Made by a program: the position numbers and the translations under genes
Notes under the pieces: generated by a model
What the model saw: the letters and a program-made list of their open reading frames with translations, nothing else
The model's database searches: none
Told to the model about the DNA's origin: nothing
Origin: Hyphomicrobiales bacterium
GTDB lineage: Bacteria > Pseudomonadota > Alphaproteobacteria > Rhizobiales > Rhizobiaceae
Direction: 5' to 3'
Assembly: GCA_900469965.1 (NCBI GenBank)
Contig: UBZP01000020.1
Location: 186,001-250,000 of the forward strand
Length of the DNA: 64,000 nt
Shown here: positions 45,125 through 53,724 of the stretch, in pieces
How positions within the stretch are numbered: position 1 is the stretch's first letter
Layout: each line of letters begins with the position of its first letter

Positions 45125-46120
45125 TCAGGCGACGCCGATGCGCAGCAGGTCGTGGAAATGCACGATGCCGACCGGCCGCGTCCTCTCGTCGGTGACGATC
45201 AGGGCCGAGATGTTGTGCTGGTTCAAAAGGCCGAGCGCGGCTGTCGCGAGCGTCGTCGGCCTGACCGTCTTCGGCGTGCGCGTCATGATGTCGTCCACAT
45301 CGAGTTCGGCGAGATTGCGCGACAGGTTGCGGGCGATGTCGCCGTCGGTGACGATGCCGACCAGCTTGCCTTCGTCATTGACGACGCCGACGCAGCCATA
45401 GTGCTTCTGCGACAGGAGCAGGACGGCCGCCGGCATCGACGTGCCGAGCGGCACGAGCGGCATGTTCTCGCCGCTGTGCATGATGTCGCCGACATGCGTG
45501 AGGCTCGCGCCCAGCTTGCCGCCGGGATGGAACGTCTTGAAGTCGGTGGCGGTGAAACCGCGCGCCTCCAGCAGCGCCACGACCAGCGCATCGCCCAACG
45601 AAAGCTGCATCAGCGTCGAAGTGGTCGGCGCCAGCCCGTGCGGGCAGGCTTCCTGGGTCTTGGGCAGCAAGAGCACGATGTCGGCCTCGCGCGCCAGCGC
45701 CGAGCGCTCACCGGACGTGATCGCGATCAGCGGGATCGAGAAGCGCCGGGAATAGGAAACGATGCCCTGCAACTCGGAGGTCTCGCCGCTCCAGGACATG
45801 GCGAGGATCACGTCGTCGGCGCCGATCATCCCGAGGTCGCCGTGGTTGGCCTCGACGGGATGGACGAAGAAGGCGGGCGTGCCGGTGGAGGCGAGCGACG
45901 CGGCGATCTTGGTGCCGATATGGCCGGACTTGCCGATGCCGGTGACGATGACCCGTCCCCGGATGTCGCCGATCGTGCGCACCGCATCGCAGAAGGCGTC
46001 GTAGAGGGGTCCATTCAGCGCGTCGGCCAGAGCATCGAGGCCGGCACGTTCGGTTTCGACGGTACGGATCGCAGAGGCGATCGCGCCGCTGCTTTCCACG
46101 AGTGCTTGTCTTTTGATCAT
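45125..46120 (-). CDS. kpsF: Arabinose-5-phosphate isomerase (KpsF/GutQ family)
   Basis: This 331-residue protein contains a SIS domain with VTGIGKSGHIGTKIAASLAS and SWSGETSELQGIVSYSRR and two C-terminal CBS domains (IVTDGDIARNL and the final LIVTDERTRPVG). It makes arabinose 5-phosphate from ribulose 5-phosphate for KDO and lipopolysaccharide synthesis. GCTTCC-type Cys/His residues of some homologues were not assessed. It stands alone and convergent to nfeD; an outer-membrane protein gene diverges from it. Confidence 0.93.
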   Translation of the reverse strand: MIKRQALVESSGAIASAIRTVETERAGLDALADALNGPLYDAFCDAVRTIGDIRGRVIVTGIGKSGHIGTKIAASLASTGTPAFFVHPVEANHGDLGMIGADDVILAMSWSGETSELQGIVSYSRRFSIPLIAITSGERSALAREADIVLLLPKTQEACPHGLAPTTSTLMQLSLGDALVVALLEARGFTATDFKTFHPGGKLGASLTHVGDIMHSGENMPLVPLGTSMPAAVLLLSQKHYGCVGVVNDEGKLVGIVTDGDIARNLSRNLAELDVDDIMTRTPKTVRPTTLATAALGLLNQHNISALIVTDERTRPVGIVHFHDLLRIGVA

Positions 46121-46261
46121 GGCTGCCTGTTAGCGCTTTTGCCCCGCGATGTCCATCAGGCGCCGGCCCGCACCCGGTCACACAGCGTAAGCTACGGAAA
46201 CCGAACGTTAACCGTGTTGCTTTACCTGTGATTAGGAATTTCAGAAATCATTGCGAACGCC

Positions 46262-47755
46262 ATGGCATACCGGCAGAACAGATCAGACAGGGTGCGACCG
46301 ACCGCGCCGCCGCACCGCAGGGCTGCCGGCGCGCTCATCGTCGCCTCGCTGCTTGCGACCGTGCCGGCGCAGGCCCAGGAAGCCGATCCGTCTGCGCTGG
46401 GCACCGTCGAGCCGATGGGCGCGGAGGCTTCTGCACAGGCGCTCGACGCCGCGGCTGCGGCGACCCCGCAAGGCGCCTCCTTCGACGCCCCCGCGCCGGC
46501 CGGCCCGGCCGCCCCGACCGCGCCCGATGCCATCGACACGAAGGCCCTGGAGGCAGCGCCGGAGGCCGGCCGCCAGAACCTGCCGACCGCCTCGGTCGAG
46601 GGTTTTCGCAACGGCGCCGTCCCCTATTCCGAGGACCCGCCGGGCATCGGCATCGGCACCTTCACGCTGCGGCCCTCGCTCGAACAGGGCATCGGCTACG
46701 AACGCACCAAGACCGGCGACCAGACCGACACCCGCGGTTTCTCCACCACCACGCTGCGCGGCTCGCTCGTCTCCGACTGGTCGCGCCACCAGCTGACGAT
46801 CGATGGTTCCGGCACCTACGAGCGCAACTTCACCGACAGCGAGAACACCGAGCCGGAGGTGGATATCGGCGCCGACCTGCGGCTCGACCTTTCCGGCGAG
46901 ACGACCGCCAACCTCACCGCCGGCTACAGCCTCGAGCGGGAGGACATGGCCGATCCCAACGCCGTCTCCGGCGCCTCCGTGCAGTCGGCCGTGCAGAACT
47001 TCTCCGGCGGCGCCCGCATCCAGCGCGACTTCGGCCTGATTCGCGGCACGTTCGGTGGAACGGTCGACCGCGAAACCTATGGCGATGTCGAATTCTCCGA
47101 CGGCTCGACGCTGTCGCAGAAGGACCGCAACACCGTGACCGGCATCCTGACGGCCCGGATCGGCTACGAGATCTCGCCGGCCCTGATCCCCTTCGTCGAG
47201 GCGTCCGGCGGGCGCGTGCACTACGACGAGGCGCAGGATTCGAACGGCTATGCCCGCTCGGGCGATCTCTATGCGGGGCGCACCGGCATCGAATTCGACT
47301 TCGGGGAAAAGCTGCGCGGCGAACTGGGGATCGGCTTCGACCGCCAGACCTATGACGACGACCGCCTGGAGGCGATCAACGCCCTTGCCGCCGACAGCGC
47401 CGTCGACTGGTCGCCGCGGCGCGGCACCAATGTCAATCTGGGGCTGAGGACGTCGATCGAGCCGTCGACGACGGCGGGCGAAAGCGGCTACGTCTCCTAC
47501 CTCGGCAGCACCGAGATCACCCAGGAGGTGCGGAGCAATCTCGTGGCCCGGCTCCTGGGCTCCTACGAATGGCGTGACTTCCAGACCGCCTCGTCCGCCG
47601 ACCAGAACGTCTACATCATCGGCACCGGGCTGGCGTGGAACTTCAACCGCTACCTCGCGCTCAGCGGCGACGTCTCCTACGAACTGACGACGCAGAAGAA
47701 CAGCGAGGACACCGGCGTCACCCGTGCCGGCCTCGGCCTGGTGCTGCGCCGCTGA
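46262..47755 (+). CDS. Outer-membrane beta-barrel protein (PF10082-like)
   Basis: A 497-residue protein with a signal peptide (cleavage near VPAQAQ) and a low-complexity Ala/Pro/Asp-rich linker to about residue 115. The remainder is aromatic, alternating beta-strand sequence (for example LRPSLEQGIGYERTKTG, ITQEVRSNLVARLLGSYEWR) ending in a C-terminal strand LGLVLRR without a classic terminal Phe. This fits the putative beta-barrel porin family often called BBP2_2. It may help polysaccharide export or envelope stability, but no function is known. Confidence 0.78.
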   Translation: MAYRQNRSDRVRPTAPPHRRAAGALIVASLLATVPAQAQEADPSALGTVEPMGAEASAQALDAAAAATPQGASFDAPAPAGPAAPTAPDAIDTKALEAAPEAGRQNLPTASVEGFRNGAVPYSEDPPGIGIGTFTLRPSLEQGIGYERTKTGDQTDTRGFSTTTLRGSLVSDWSRHQLTIDGSGTYERNFTDSENTEPEVDIGADLRLDLSGETTANLTAGYSLEREDMADPNAVSGASVQSAVQNFSGGARIQRDFGLIRGTFGGTVDRETYGDVEFSDGSTLSQKDRNTVTGILTARIGYEISPALIPFVEASGGRVHYDEAQDSNGYARSGDLYAGRTGIEFDFGEKLRGELGIGFDRQTYDDDRLEAINALAADSAVDWSPRRGTNVNLGLRTSIEPSTTAGESGYVSYLGSTEITQEVRSNLVARLLGSYEWRDFQTASSADQNVYIIGTGLAWNFNRYLALSGDVSYELTTQKNSEDTGVTRAGLGLVLRR

Positions 47756-47806
47756 CATTTCAAAGATGCGTGGAGAGTGTCCGGGCCGGTTTCACCGTGG
47801 CCGGGA

Positions 47807-47837
47807 AAGGTTCCGCGCCGGTCGGGCGCGGAACCTT
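47807..47837. terminator. Bidirectional hairpin between the barrel protein and galU genes
   Basis: AAGGTTCCGCGCC (47807-47819) pairs perfectly with GGCGCGGAACCTT (47825-47837), loop GGTCG. No clear U-tract follows, but the location between convergent genes is typical. Confidence 0.6.
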
Positions 47838-47842
47838 GTGTC

Positions 47843-48742
47843 TCAGTGGAGGCTCTTGAGCAGGGCCTGCAGCGGTCCCTCGACGGCCGGGCGGATGTCG
47901 CCGCGGGCGAGCGCGAAGGCGACGTTGGCGAGGATGAAGCCATCCTTCGCGCCACAGTCATAGGTCTCGCCCTTGAAGTGATAGGCCGCGAACGGCTGCT
48001 CCTTCAGAAGCTTCAGCATCGCGTCGGTCAGCTGGATCTCGTTGCCGGCGCCGCGCTCCTGCGTGGCGAGGATCGAGAAGATCTCCGGCTGCAGGATGTA
48101 GCGGCCGTTGATGAAGAAGTTGGACGGAGCGGTGCCGGGCGCCGGCTTCTCGACCATCTGCGTGATGCGGCGGCCCTCGCCGACCGTCTCGCCGACGCCG
48201 ACGATACCGTATTTGTGTGCCTGGTCGGGTGCGCATTCCTCGACCGCGATCACGTTGCCGCCGTCGTGCTCGTAGAGCTCGACCATGCCGGAAAGGCAGC
48301 CCTTCGGCGCCTTCATGATCATGTCCGGCAGAAGCAGCGCGAAAGGCTCGTTGCCGACGAGGTCGCGGGCGCACCAGACGGCGTGGCCGAGGCCGAGCGG
48401 CTCCTGCTGGCGGGTGAAGCTGGTCGAGCCCGCCACCGGCAGGATGCTCTCCAAGAGCGTCAGCTCGGCGGTCTTGTTGCGCTGGCGCAGCGTCTGCTCC
48501 AGCTCGACCTGGATGTCGAAATAGTCCTCGATGACCGCCTTCGAGCGACCGGTGACGAAGATCAGGTGCTCGATGCCCGCTTCCAGCGCCTCGTCGACGA
48601 CGTACTGGATCACCGGCTTGTCGACGACGGTCAGCATTTCCTTCGGAACCGCCTTGGTGGCGGGGAGGAACCGCGTTCCCAGACCCGCGACCGGGAACAC
48701 TGCTTTTCGTACCTTGCGTTTTTCGGCCATCATCAACCTCAT
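47843..48742 (-). CDS. galU: UTP--glucose-1-phosphate uridylyltransferase
   Basis: This 299-residue enzyme makes UDP-glucose for exopolysaccharide, glycan and sugar metabolism. The N-terminal nucleotide motif [20 protein letters not shown] and [13 protein letters not shown] are diagnostic, with [13 protein letters not shown], and the basic EKP segment in [12 protein letters not shown]. Rhizobia often name the paralogue in the exo cluster exoN; no exo genes are here, so I use galU. Confidence 0.95.
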   Translation of the reverse strand: MRLMMAEKRKVRKAVFPVAGLGTRFLPATKAVPKEMLTVVDKPVIQYVVDEALEAGIEHLIFVTGRSKAVIEDYFDIQVELEQTLRQRNKTAELTLLESILPVAGSTSFTRQQEPLGLGHAVWCARDLVGNEPFALLLPDMIMKAPKGCLSGMVELYEHDGGNVIAVEECAPDQAHKYGIVGVGETVGEGRRITQMVEKPAPGTAPSNFFINGRYILQPEIFSILATQERGAGNEIQLTDAMLKLLKEQPFAAYHFKGETYDCGAKDGFILANVAFALARGDIRPAVEGPLQALLKSLH

Positions 48743-48933
48743 GTTGGCCCCGCGTTCATCGGGGGCTTAGTTCAGTGCTGCCTTAGCTTCAATTTGCTAT
48801 CATTTTGCAAAGAGAGACGTGCTGGGGAATCCATGGTAAAGAATTTGTTGACTTCATGTCTGTAGGCTGAGCTTTCCACCGGAAGCTTACTGCTCCGCCC
48901 TGTCGAACTTTCGAAAGACGGAACCAACGACCG

Positions 48934-50157
48934 ATGCATCAGCTTAGCAATTCCAGGCTCCTCCGCTCCGCACGTGCCATCCTCGTCTCCGCGGCTCTCT
49001 TGGTTCCCGCCACCGCCGCGCATGCCGATGCCGGCTTTCAGAAGTGGATTGCCAATTTCTACGCGACGGCAGCCAAGGGCGGCATCTCGAAATCGACCTA
49101 CCAACAGGCCTTCAAGGGCGTCAAGACGCCGGACCCCGACGTCCTGGAAAAAGCCGCCTACCAGCCGGAGTTCAAGCACAAGATCTGGGACTACCTCGAT
49201 TCGCGCGTGAACCCCTATACGGTCAAGATCGGGCAGGAGATGGCCGCCAAGTACGGCCGCACCCTTGCCGCCGTCGAGAAGCGCTACGGCGTCGACCGCA
49301 ACATCCTGCTCGCCATCTGGTCGATGGAATCGAACTACGGCGCGGTGCTGTCGAAGGAGGACCGCCTGCACTACGTGCCGCGCGCGCTCGCCACGCTCGC
49401 CTATGCCGATCCGAAGCGGGCCAAGTTTGCCCGCACCCAGCTGATCGCCGCCCTCAAGATCATCCAGAACGGCGACATCCCCGCCGCCGAGATGACCGGC
49501 TCCTGGGCCGGCGCGATGGGCCACACCCAGTTCATTCCCTCGAGCTACCTGCTCTATGCGGTCGATGCCGACGGCAACGGCCACCGCGACATCTGGAATT
49601 CGGTGCCCGATGCGCTCGCAACGGCGGCCAATCTCCTGCACAAGAACGGATGGCAGCCGGGCAAGACCTGGGGCTACGAGGTGGTCGCGCCGGGCGGCGG
49701 CAGCGCCTACGAGGGCCAGACCAAGACGCTGGCCCAGTGGCAGAAGCTCGGCTTCAGGCGGCCGACCGGCAGCGGGTTTCGGAACGGCGGCGATCGCGCC
49801 GAACTCCTGATGCCGGCCGGCGCAGACGGCCCGGCCTTCCTGATGACCCGCAACTTCTTCGTCATCAAGCGCTACAACGCCTCCAACTCCTATGCCATGG
49901 GCGTCGGCATGCTGGCCGACCAGCTCGCCGGCTACGGCGGGGTGAAGCAGCGCTGGCCGCGCCCGGACGGCTCGCTCGACATTTCCGAGAAGTTCGAGCT
50001 GCAGACGCGGCTGAAGCAGCTCGGCTACTATGACGGCGAGGTCGACGGCAATCTCGGCTCCAGCTCCAAGGCCGCGATCGAGGCCGTCCAGAGCCGGCTC
50101 GGCCTGGCGGCGGACGGCGAGCCGAGCACCCGCCTCCTGCAGGCCCTGCGGAAATAA
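48934..50157 (+). CDS. Lytic murein transglycosylase (MltB family) with peptidoglycan-binding domain
   Basis: A 407-residue periplasmic enzyme with a signal peptide ending ATAAHA. The MltB-type domain has catalytic Glu132 in IWSMESNYGAVLS and MTGSWAGAMGHTQFIPSSYLL. A C-terminal peptidoglycan_binding_1 repeat (about 340-405, LQTRLKQLGYYDGEVDG) follows. It cleaves glycan strands to anhydro-muropeptides. An intrinsic terminator (50183-50207) ends the transcript, and the SGNH-fold gene follows. Confidence 0.93.
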   Translation: MHQLSNSRLLRSARAILVSAALLVPATAAHADAGFQKWIANFYATAAKGGISKSTYQQAFKGVKTPDPDVLEKAAYQPEFKHKIWDYLDSRVNPYTVKIGQEMAAKYGRTLAAVEKRYGVDRNILLAIWSMESNYGAVLSKEDRLHYVPRALATLAYADPKRAKFARTQLIAALKIIQNGDIPAAEMTGSWAGAMGHTQFIPSSYLLYAVDADGNGHRDIWNSVPDALATAANLLHKNGWQPGKTWGYEVVAPGGGSAYEGQTKTLAQWQKLGFRRPTGSGFRNGGDRAELLMPAGADGPAFLMTRNFFVIKRYNASNSYAMGVGMLADQLAGYGGVKQRWPRPDGSLDISEKFELQTRLKQLGYYDGEVDGNLGSSSKAAIEAVQSRLGLAADGEPSTRLLQALRK

Positions 50158-50182
50158 CCCCGGTCCTGCCGCAAGCCACCTG

Positions 50183-50207
50183 ACGGGCGCCAACCGGCGC
50201 CCGTTTT
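50183..50207 (+). terminator. Rho-independent terminator after the transglycosylase gene
   Basis: ACGGGCGCC (50183-50191) pairs with GGCGCCCGT (50196-50204), loop AACC, followed by TTT. Confidence 0.75.
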
Positions 50208-50334
50208 CGTCAGTCCCGTTGGACGAAAACGCCGCCATCGGCATTGACGCTTTCCCGATCCCCCGCAATTTGCGATGATTGCCGGCAAGAATGCCGGGAG
50301 CCCGGCTCCGACAGCAACGAGGACCCCGCCGCGC

Positions 50335-51555
50335 ATGGTACGCTTCCACCGCCTGCTGGTGTTTCTGGCCTGCCTTGTGATCGCCGTGCCGCCGGCCGCG
50401 ATCTACTCGGACGCCGTGGCGCAGGAGCGCGTGCAGCGCCGGACCGTGCTCGATTTCCTCTTTGGCGGGTTCCGGCGCCGGCCGCGCGCGACGGTGCAGC
50501 CGCGGGCGCAGCAGCGGGTGCAGCCCCGCCGCACCCAGGCGAGGAGCCAGAAGCCCAAGGCCCGCACCAAGGCGCCGCAGGTGGCCGCTCCCGCAGCCCC
50601 CGTCATGGTCGAGAAGCTGGCGGACGCCCGCAAGGTGCTCGTCGTCGGCGATTTCGTCGCCTCCGGCATCGGCGACGGCCTGACCGAGGCCTTCCTGCAG
50701 ATGCCGGGGGTGACGATCGAGGCGCGGACCAACGGCTCGTCCGGCCTCGTGCGCCAGGACTACTATGACTGGGACCGGCAGCTCCCGGCCCTGATCGACG
50801 AGATCAAGCCGGCGGTCGTCGTCCTCAGCCTCGGCGCCAACGACCGGCAGATGATGGCGATCGGCGGCGCGAAGGAGAAATTCCGCAGCGAGGCCTGGAC
50901 GGCGGAATACACCCGCCGCGTCGAAAAGCTCGCAAACGATACCCGCGGCAAGAACGTGCCGCTCCTGTGGGTGGGCATGCCGGCCTTCCCCACCGCCTCG
51001 ATGACCGCCGACATGTCCGCCTTCAACACCATCTACCGCAACGCGGTGGAGAAGGCGGGCGGCACCTTCATCGACATCTGGGACGGCTTCGTCGACGAGG
51101 ACGGCAAGTTCGTCGTCACCGGCTCCGACATCAACGGCCAGCAGGTGCGCCTGCGCGGCTCCGACGGCGTCTCGATGACCAAGGCGGGCAAGCGCAAGCT
51201 CGCCTTCTACGTCGAAAAGGAAATCCGCCGGCTGCTGGGCGACGCCATGACCGTGGATGGCCAGAAGCAGGGCGGCGAGGCGGTTTCGGACGAGCTGGTC
51301 ACCGCCCCGGCCGATCCCGCCGATATCCTCAAGACCCAGCCGATCAGCCTGACCGATCCGACGCTCGACGGCGGCCTGGTTCTCCTCGGCGGCGCCGCGC
51401 CCGACACGACGAGCGGCCGCAGCCCGCGCGACCGCATGGTCGAGAAGGGCGATTTCGCCGCAGCCCCCGCCGGCCGCGTCGACGACTTCCGGCTGGACAA
51501 GCTCCGCCCGGCGATCAACGTCACCCAGGCGCCGGCCCGGCAGGACGAGCGATGA
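50335..51555 (+). CDS. DUF459 SGNH-hydrolase-fold secreted protein
   Basis: A 406-residue protein with a signal/anchor (MVRFHRLLVFLACLVIAVPP) and an Arg/Gln-rich linker. The SGNH fold follows with KVLVVGDFVASGIGDGL, VVLSLGANDRQMM and a C-terminal SDGVSMTKAGKRKLAFYV. Block III (GAND) is intact. The nucleophile block reads GDFVASG rather than GDSL, and the DxxH block reads DGVS, so two catalytic residues appear missing; see findings. The family often acts on cell-surface polysaccharide acyl groups. Its stop overlaps the VOC gene start. Confidence 0.75.
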   Translation: MVRFHRLLVFLACLVIAVPPAAIYSDAVAQERVQRRTVLDFLFGGFRRRPRATVQPRAQQRVQPRRTQARSQKPKARTKAPQVAAPAAPVMVEKLADARKVLVVGDFVASGIGDGLTEAFLQMPGVTIEARTNGSSGLVRQDYYDWDRQLPALIDEIKPAVVVLSLGANDRQMMAIGGAKEKFRSEAWTAEYTRRVEKLANDTRGKNVPLLWVGMPAFPTASMTADMSAFNTIYRNAVEKAGGTFIDIWDGFVDEDGKFVVTGSDINGQQVRLRGSDGVSMTKAGKRKLAFYVEKEIRRLLGDAMTVDGQKQGGEAVSDELVTAPADPADILKTQPISLTDPTLDGGLVLLGGAAPDTTSGRSPRDRMVEKGDFAAAPAGRVDDFRLDKLRPAINVTQAPARQDER

Positions 51556-51959
51556 CCGAAAAGACCACCGCCGCGACCCGCTCCACCTTCCTCGCCGTCG
51601 AACCGCAGCTTTACGTCACCGCCATCGAAGCCGCCTGCGACTACTACAGCGAGCAGCTCGGCTTCACCGTCGCCTTCGTCTACGGCGATCCGCCCTACTA
51701 TGCGCAGGTCTACCGCGATGGCGTGCAGTTGAACCTACGCCAGGTGGACCGGTCCCCGTTCGGCGCCGATTTCCGCGCCAGCGAAGAGGATGCGCTGAGC
51801 GCGACCATCATCGTCGAGGACGCGGCAGCACTCGCGGCCGAGTTCGAGGCCGCAGGCGCGATCTTCCATCAGGCCCTGCGCACCGAGGAATGGGGAACGA
51901 AGACGATCATCGTCGCCGACCCCGACGGCAACCTGATCGCATTTGCCAGTTCCGCCTGA
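51552..51959 (+). CDS. VOC (glyoxalase/bleomycin-resistance fold) protein
   Basis: A 135-residue single-domain VOC protein with beta-alpha-beta-beta-beta halves: [22 protein letters not shown] and [14 protein letters not shown]. Such proteins bind a metal or act as dioxygenases, isomerases or resistance proteins; nothing identifies the substrate. The ATG overlaps the previous stop by ATGA, so the two are co-translated. Ends at a bidirectional terminator. Confidence 0.82.
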   Translation: MTEKTTAATRSTFLAVEPQLYVTAIEAACDYYSEQLGFTVAFVYGDPPYYAQVYRDGVQLNLRQVDRSPFGADFRASEEDALSATIIVEDAAALAAEFEAAGAIFHQALRTEEWGTKTIIVADPDGNLIAFASSA

Positions 51960-52015
51960 CGACGCCCGCCGGTCGGCCGCTGGAGGCCCTTCCGGGACAC
52001 GCATTCGAAAACGGA

Positions 52016-52048
52016 AAACCCCGCAGGCCGGTCCGGCTTGCGGGGTTT
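52016..52048. terminator. Bidirectional terminator (VOC / gltD)
   Basis: AAACCCCGCA (52016-52025) pairs with TGCGGGGTTT (52039-52048), extended inside by GCCGG/CCGGC. It lies between convergent genes; the gltD stop is at 52080. Confidence 0.75.
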
Positions 52049-52079
52049 CGATTGCTCACGCCGGGCTCTGCCTGCCCGC

Positions 52080-53537
52080 TCAGCGCGGCAGCGTCGTCGA
52101 GCCCATCAGCGCCTCGTCGATGGCGCGCGCCGCCTGGCGGCCTTCGCGGATCGCCCAGACGACGAGCGACTGGCCGCGGCGGACGTCGCCCGCCGTCCAG
52201 AGCTTGTCGACCGAGGTCTTGTAGTCGCGGTCGTTGGCGACGACGTTGGAGGAACCGCGCTTGTCGGTGTTGATCGTCAGTCGCTCGCCGAGGTCCTTCA
52301 GCACGCTGTCGGTGAAGGGACCGCGGAAGCCGATGGCGATGAAGGCGAGGTCGGCCTTGATGATGAACTCGGTGCCGGCGATCGGTTTGCGGCGATCGTC
52401 CACCTGGCAGCACTTCACGCCGGTGAGCACGCCGTCCTCGTCGCCGACGAATTCGAGCGTGCCGACCTGGAACTCGCGCACCGCACCTTCGGCCTGCGAG
52501 GAGGAGGTGCGCATCTTCGTCGCCCAGAACGGCCAGACGGCGAGCTTGTCTTCCTTCTCCGGCGGCTGCGGGCGGATGTCGAGCTGGGTGACCTTCACCG
52601 CGCCCTGGCGGAAGGCGGTACCGACGCAGTCCGACGCGGTATCGCCGCCGCCGACGACGACGACATGCTTGCCGCCGGCGAGGATCGGATCGGAAGGCCA
52701 GCCGACGCTGTCGATGTTCTCGCGGCCGACCCGGCGGTTCTGCTGGACGAGATAGGGCATGGCGTCGTGGACGCCGGCGAAGTCGACGCCGGGGATGCCG
52801 GCGTCGCGCGGGGTCTCCGAGCCGCCGCAATAGAGCACGGCATCGAACTCGGACAGAAGCTCGTCCATCGCCTTGTCGACGCCGACATTGACGCCGCAAT
52901 GGAAGGTGACACCCTCGCCGCGCATCTGCTCGACGCGGCGATCGATGAAGTTCTTCTCCATCTTGAAGTCCGGGATGCCGTAGCGCAGCAGGCCGCCGGG
53001 CTTGGATTCGCGCTCGAAGACGTGGACCTCGTGGCCGGCGCGGGCGAGCTGCTGCGCCGCCGCCATGCCGGCGGGGCCGGAGCCGATGACGGCGACCTTC
53101 TTGCCGGTCTTGACCGTCGCCGGCTGCGGCACGATGTAGCCCATCTCATAGGCCTTGTCGGCGATCGCCTGCTCGACGGTCTTGATCGCGACCGGCATGT
53201 CTTCGAGGTTCAGCGTGCAGGCCTCCTCGCAAGGGGCGGGGCAGACGCGGCCGGTGAATTCCGGGAAGTTGTTGGTCGAATGCAGGTTGCGGATCGCCAA
53301 TTCCCAGTTGCCGCTGTAGACGAGGTCGTTCCAGTCGGGGATCTGGTTGTGGACCGGACAACCCGTCGGGCCGTGGCAATAGGGAATGCCGCAATCCATG
53401 CAGCGCGCGGCCTGCTTCTGGACCTCTTGGTCCGACATGGGGATGGTGAATTCGCGGAAGTGGCGAATGCGATCCGACGCCGGCTGGTACTTCGCAACCT
53501 GACGATCGATCTCCAAGAAACCTGTAACCTTACCCAC
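52080..53537 (-). CDS. gltD: Glutamate synthase [NADPH] small subunit
   Basis: This 485-residue FAD- and Fe-S-containing subunit supplies electrons from NADPH to the large subunit. The N-terminal cysteines in [18 protein letters not shown] and CPAPCEEAC bind clusters. [20 protein letters not shown] (FAD) and [15 protein letters not shown] (NADPH) are clear, and [16 protein letters not shown] is conserved. I chose a GTG start at 53537 with GTGAGGAA before it, since this gives [13 protein letters not shown] and family length. Confidence 0.95.
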   Translation of the reverse strand: MGKVTGFLEIDRQVAKYQPASDRIRHFREFTIPMSDQEVQKQAARCMDCGIPYCHGPTGCPVHNQIPDWNDLVYSGNWELAIRNLHSTNNFPEFTGRVCPAPCEEACTLNLEDMPVAIKTVEQAIADKAYEMGYIVPQPATVKTGKKVAVIGSGPAGMAAAQQLARAGHEVHVFERESKPGGLLRYGIPDFKMEKNFIDRRVEQMRGEGVTFHCGVNVGVDKAMDELLSEFDAVLYCGGSETPRDAGIPGVDFAGVHDAMPYLVQQNRRVGRENIDSVGWPSDPILAGGKHVVVVGGGDTASDCVGTAFRQGAVKVTQLDIRPQPPEKEDKLAVWPFWATKMRTSSSQAEGAVREFQVGTLEFVGDEDGVLTGVKCCQVDDRRKPIAGTEFIIKADLAFIAIGFRGPFTDSVLKDLGERLTINTDKRGSSNVVANDRDYKTSVDKLWTAGDVRRGQSLVVWAIREGRQAARAIDEALMGSTTLPR

Positions 53538-53553
53538 GAGTGTATTCCTCACT

Positions 53554-53724
53554 TCATAGCGGGGGAACCGAAGGTCCCCAGTACCAGTAGGCAAATCCCA
53601 TTGCCGCGCCCAGTACGATGAATTCCAAACCGATTTCGCCGTTCATCCAGAAGACGGCCGCCGGGACGGCGGCCGCGATGCCGACTGAAATCACCCGATG
53701 AATGATGGCCGTTAGGCCATTCAC
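53554..53724 (-). CDS. Small two-pass membrane protein between gltB and gltD
   Basis: A 56-residue hydrophobic protein with a GTG start whose codon overlaps the gltB stop (GTGA). GAGG lies upstream. Two transmembrane segments are visible: [17 protein letters not shown] and [16 protein letters not shown]. It has no recognisable domain. Its placement exactly between the two glutamate synthase genes and the coupled start suggest it is translated with them. Similar short proteins in this slot occur in rhizobia, but none has an assigned role to my knowledge. Confidence 0.6.
   Translation of the reverse strand: MNGLTAIIHRVISVGIAAAVPAAVFWMNGEIGLEFIVLGAAMGFAYWYWGPSVPPL

Noticed and set aside
52080-53594. 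Upstream ATG at 53594 for gltD
   Set aside because: It lies inside the small membrane protein gene and the added residues are not conserved; GTG at 53537 has a proper ribosome site.
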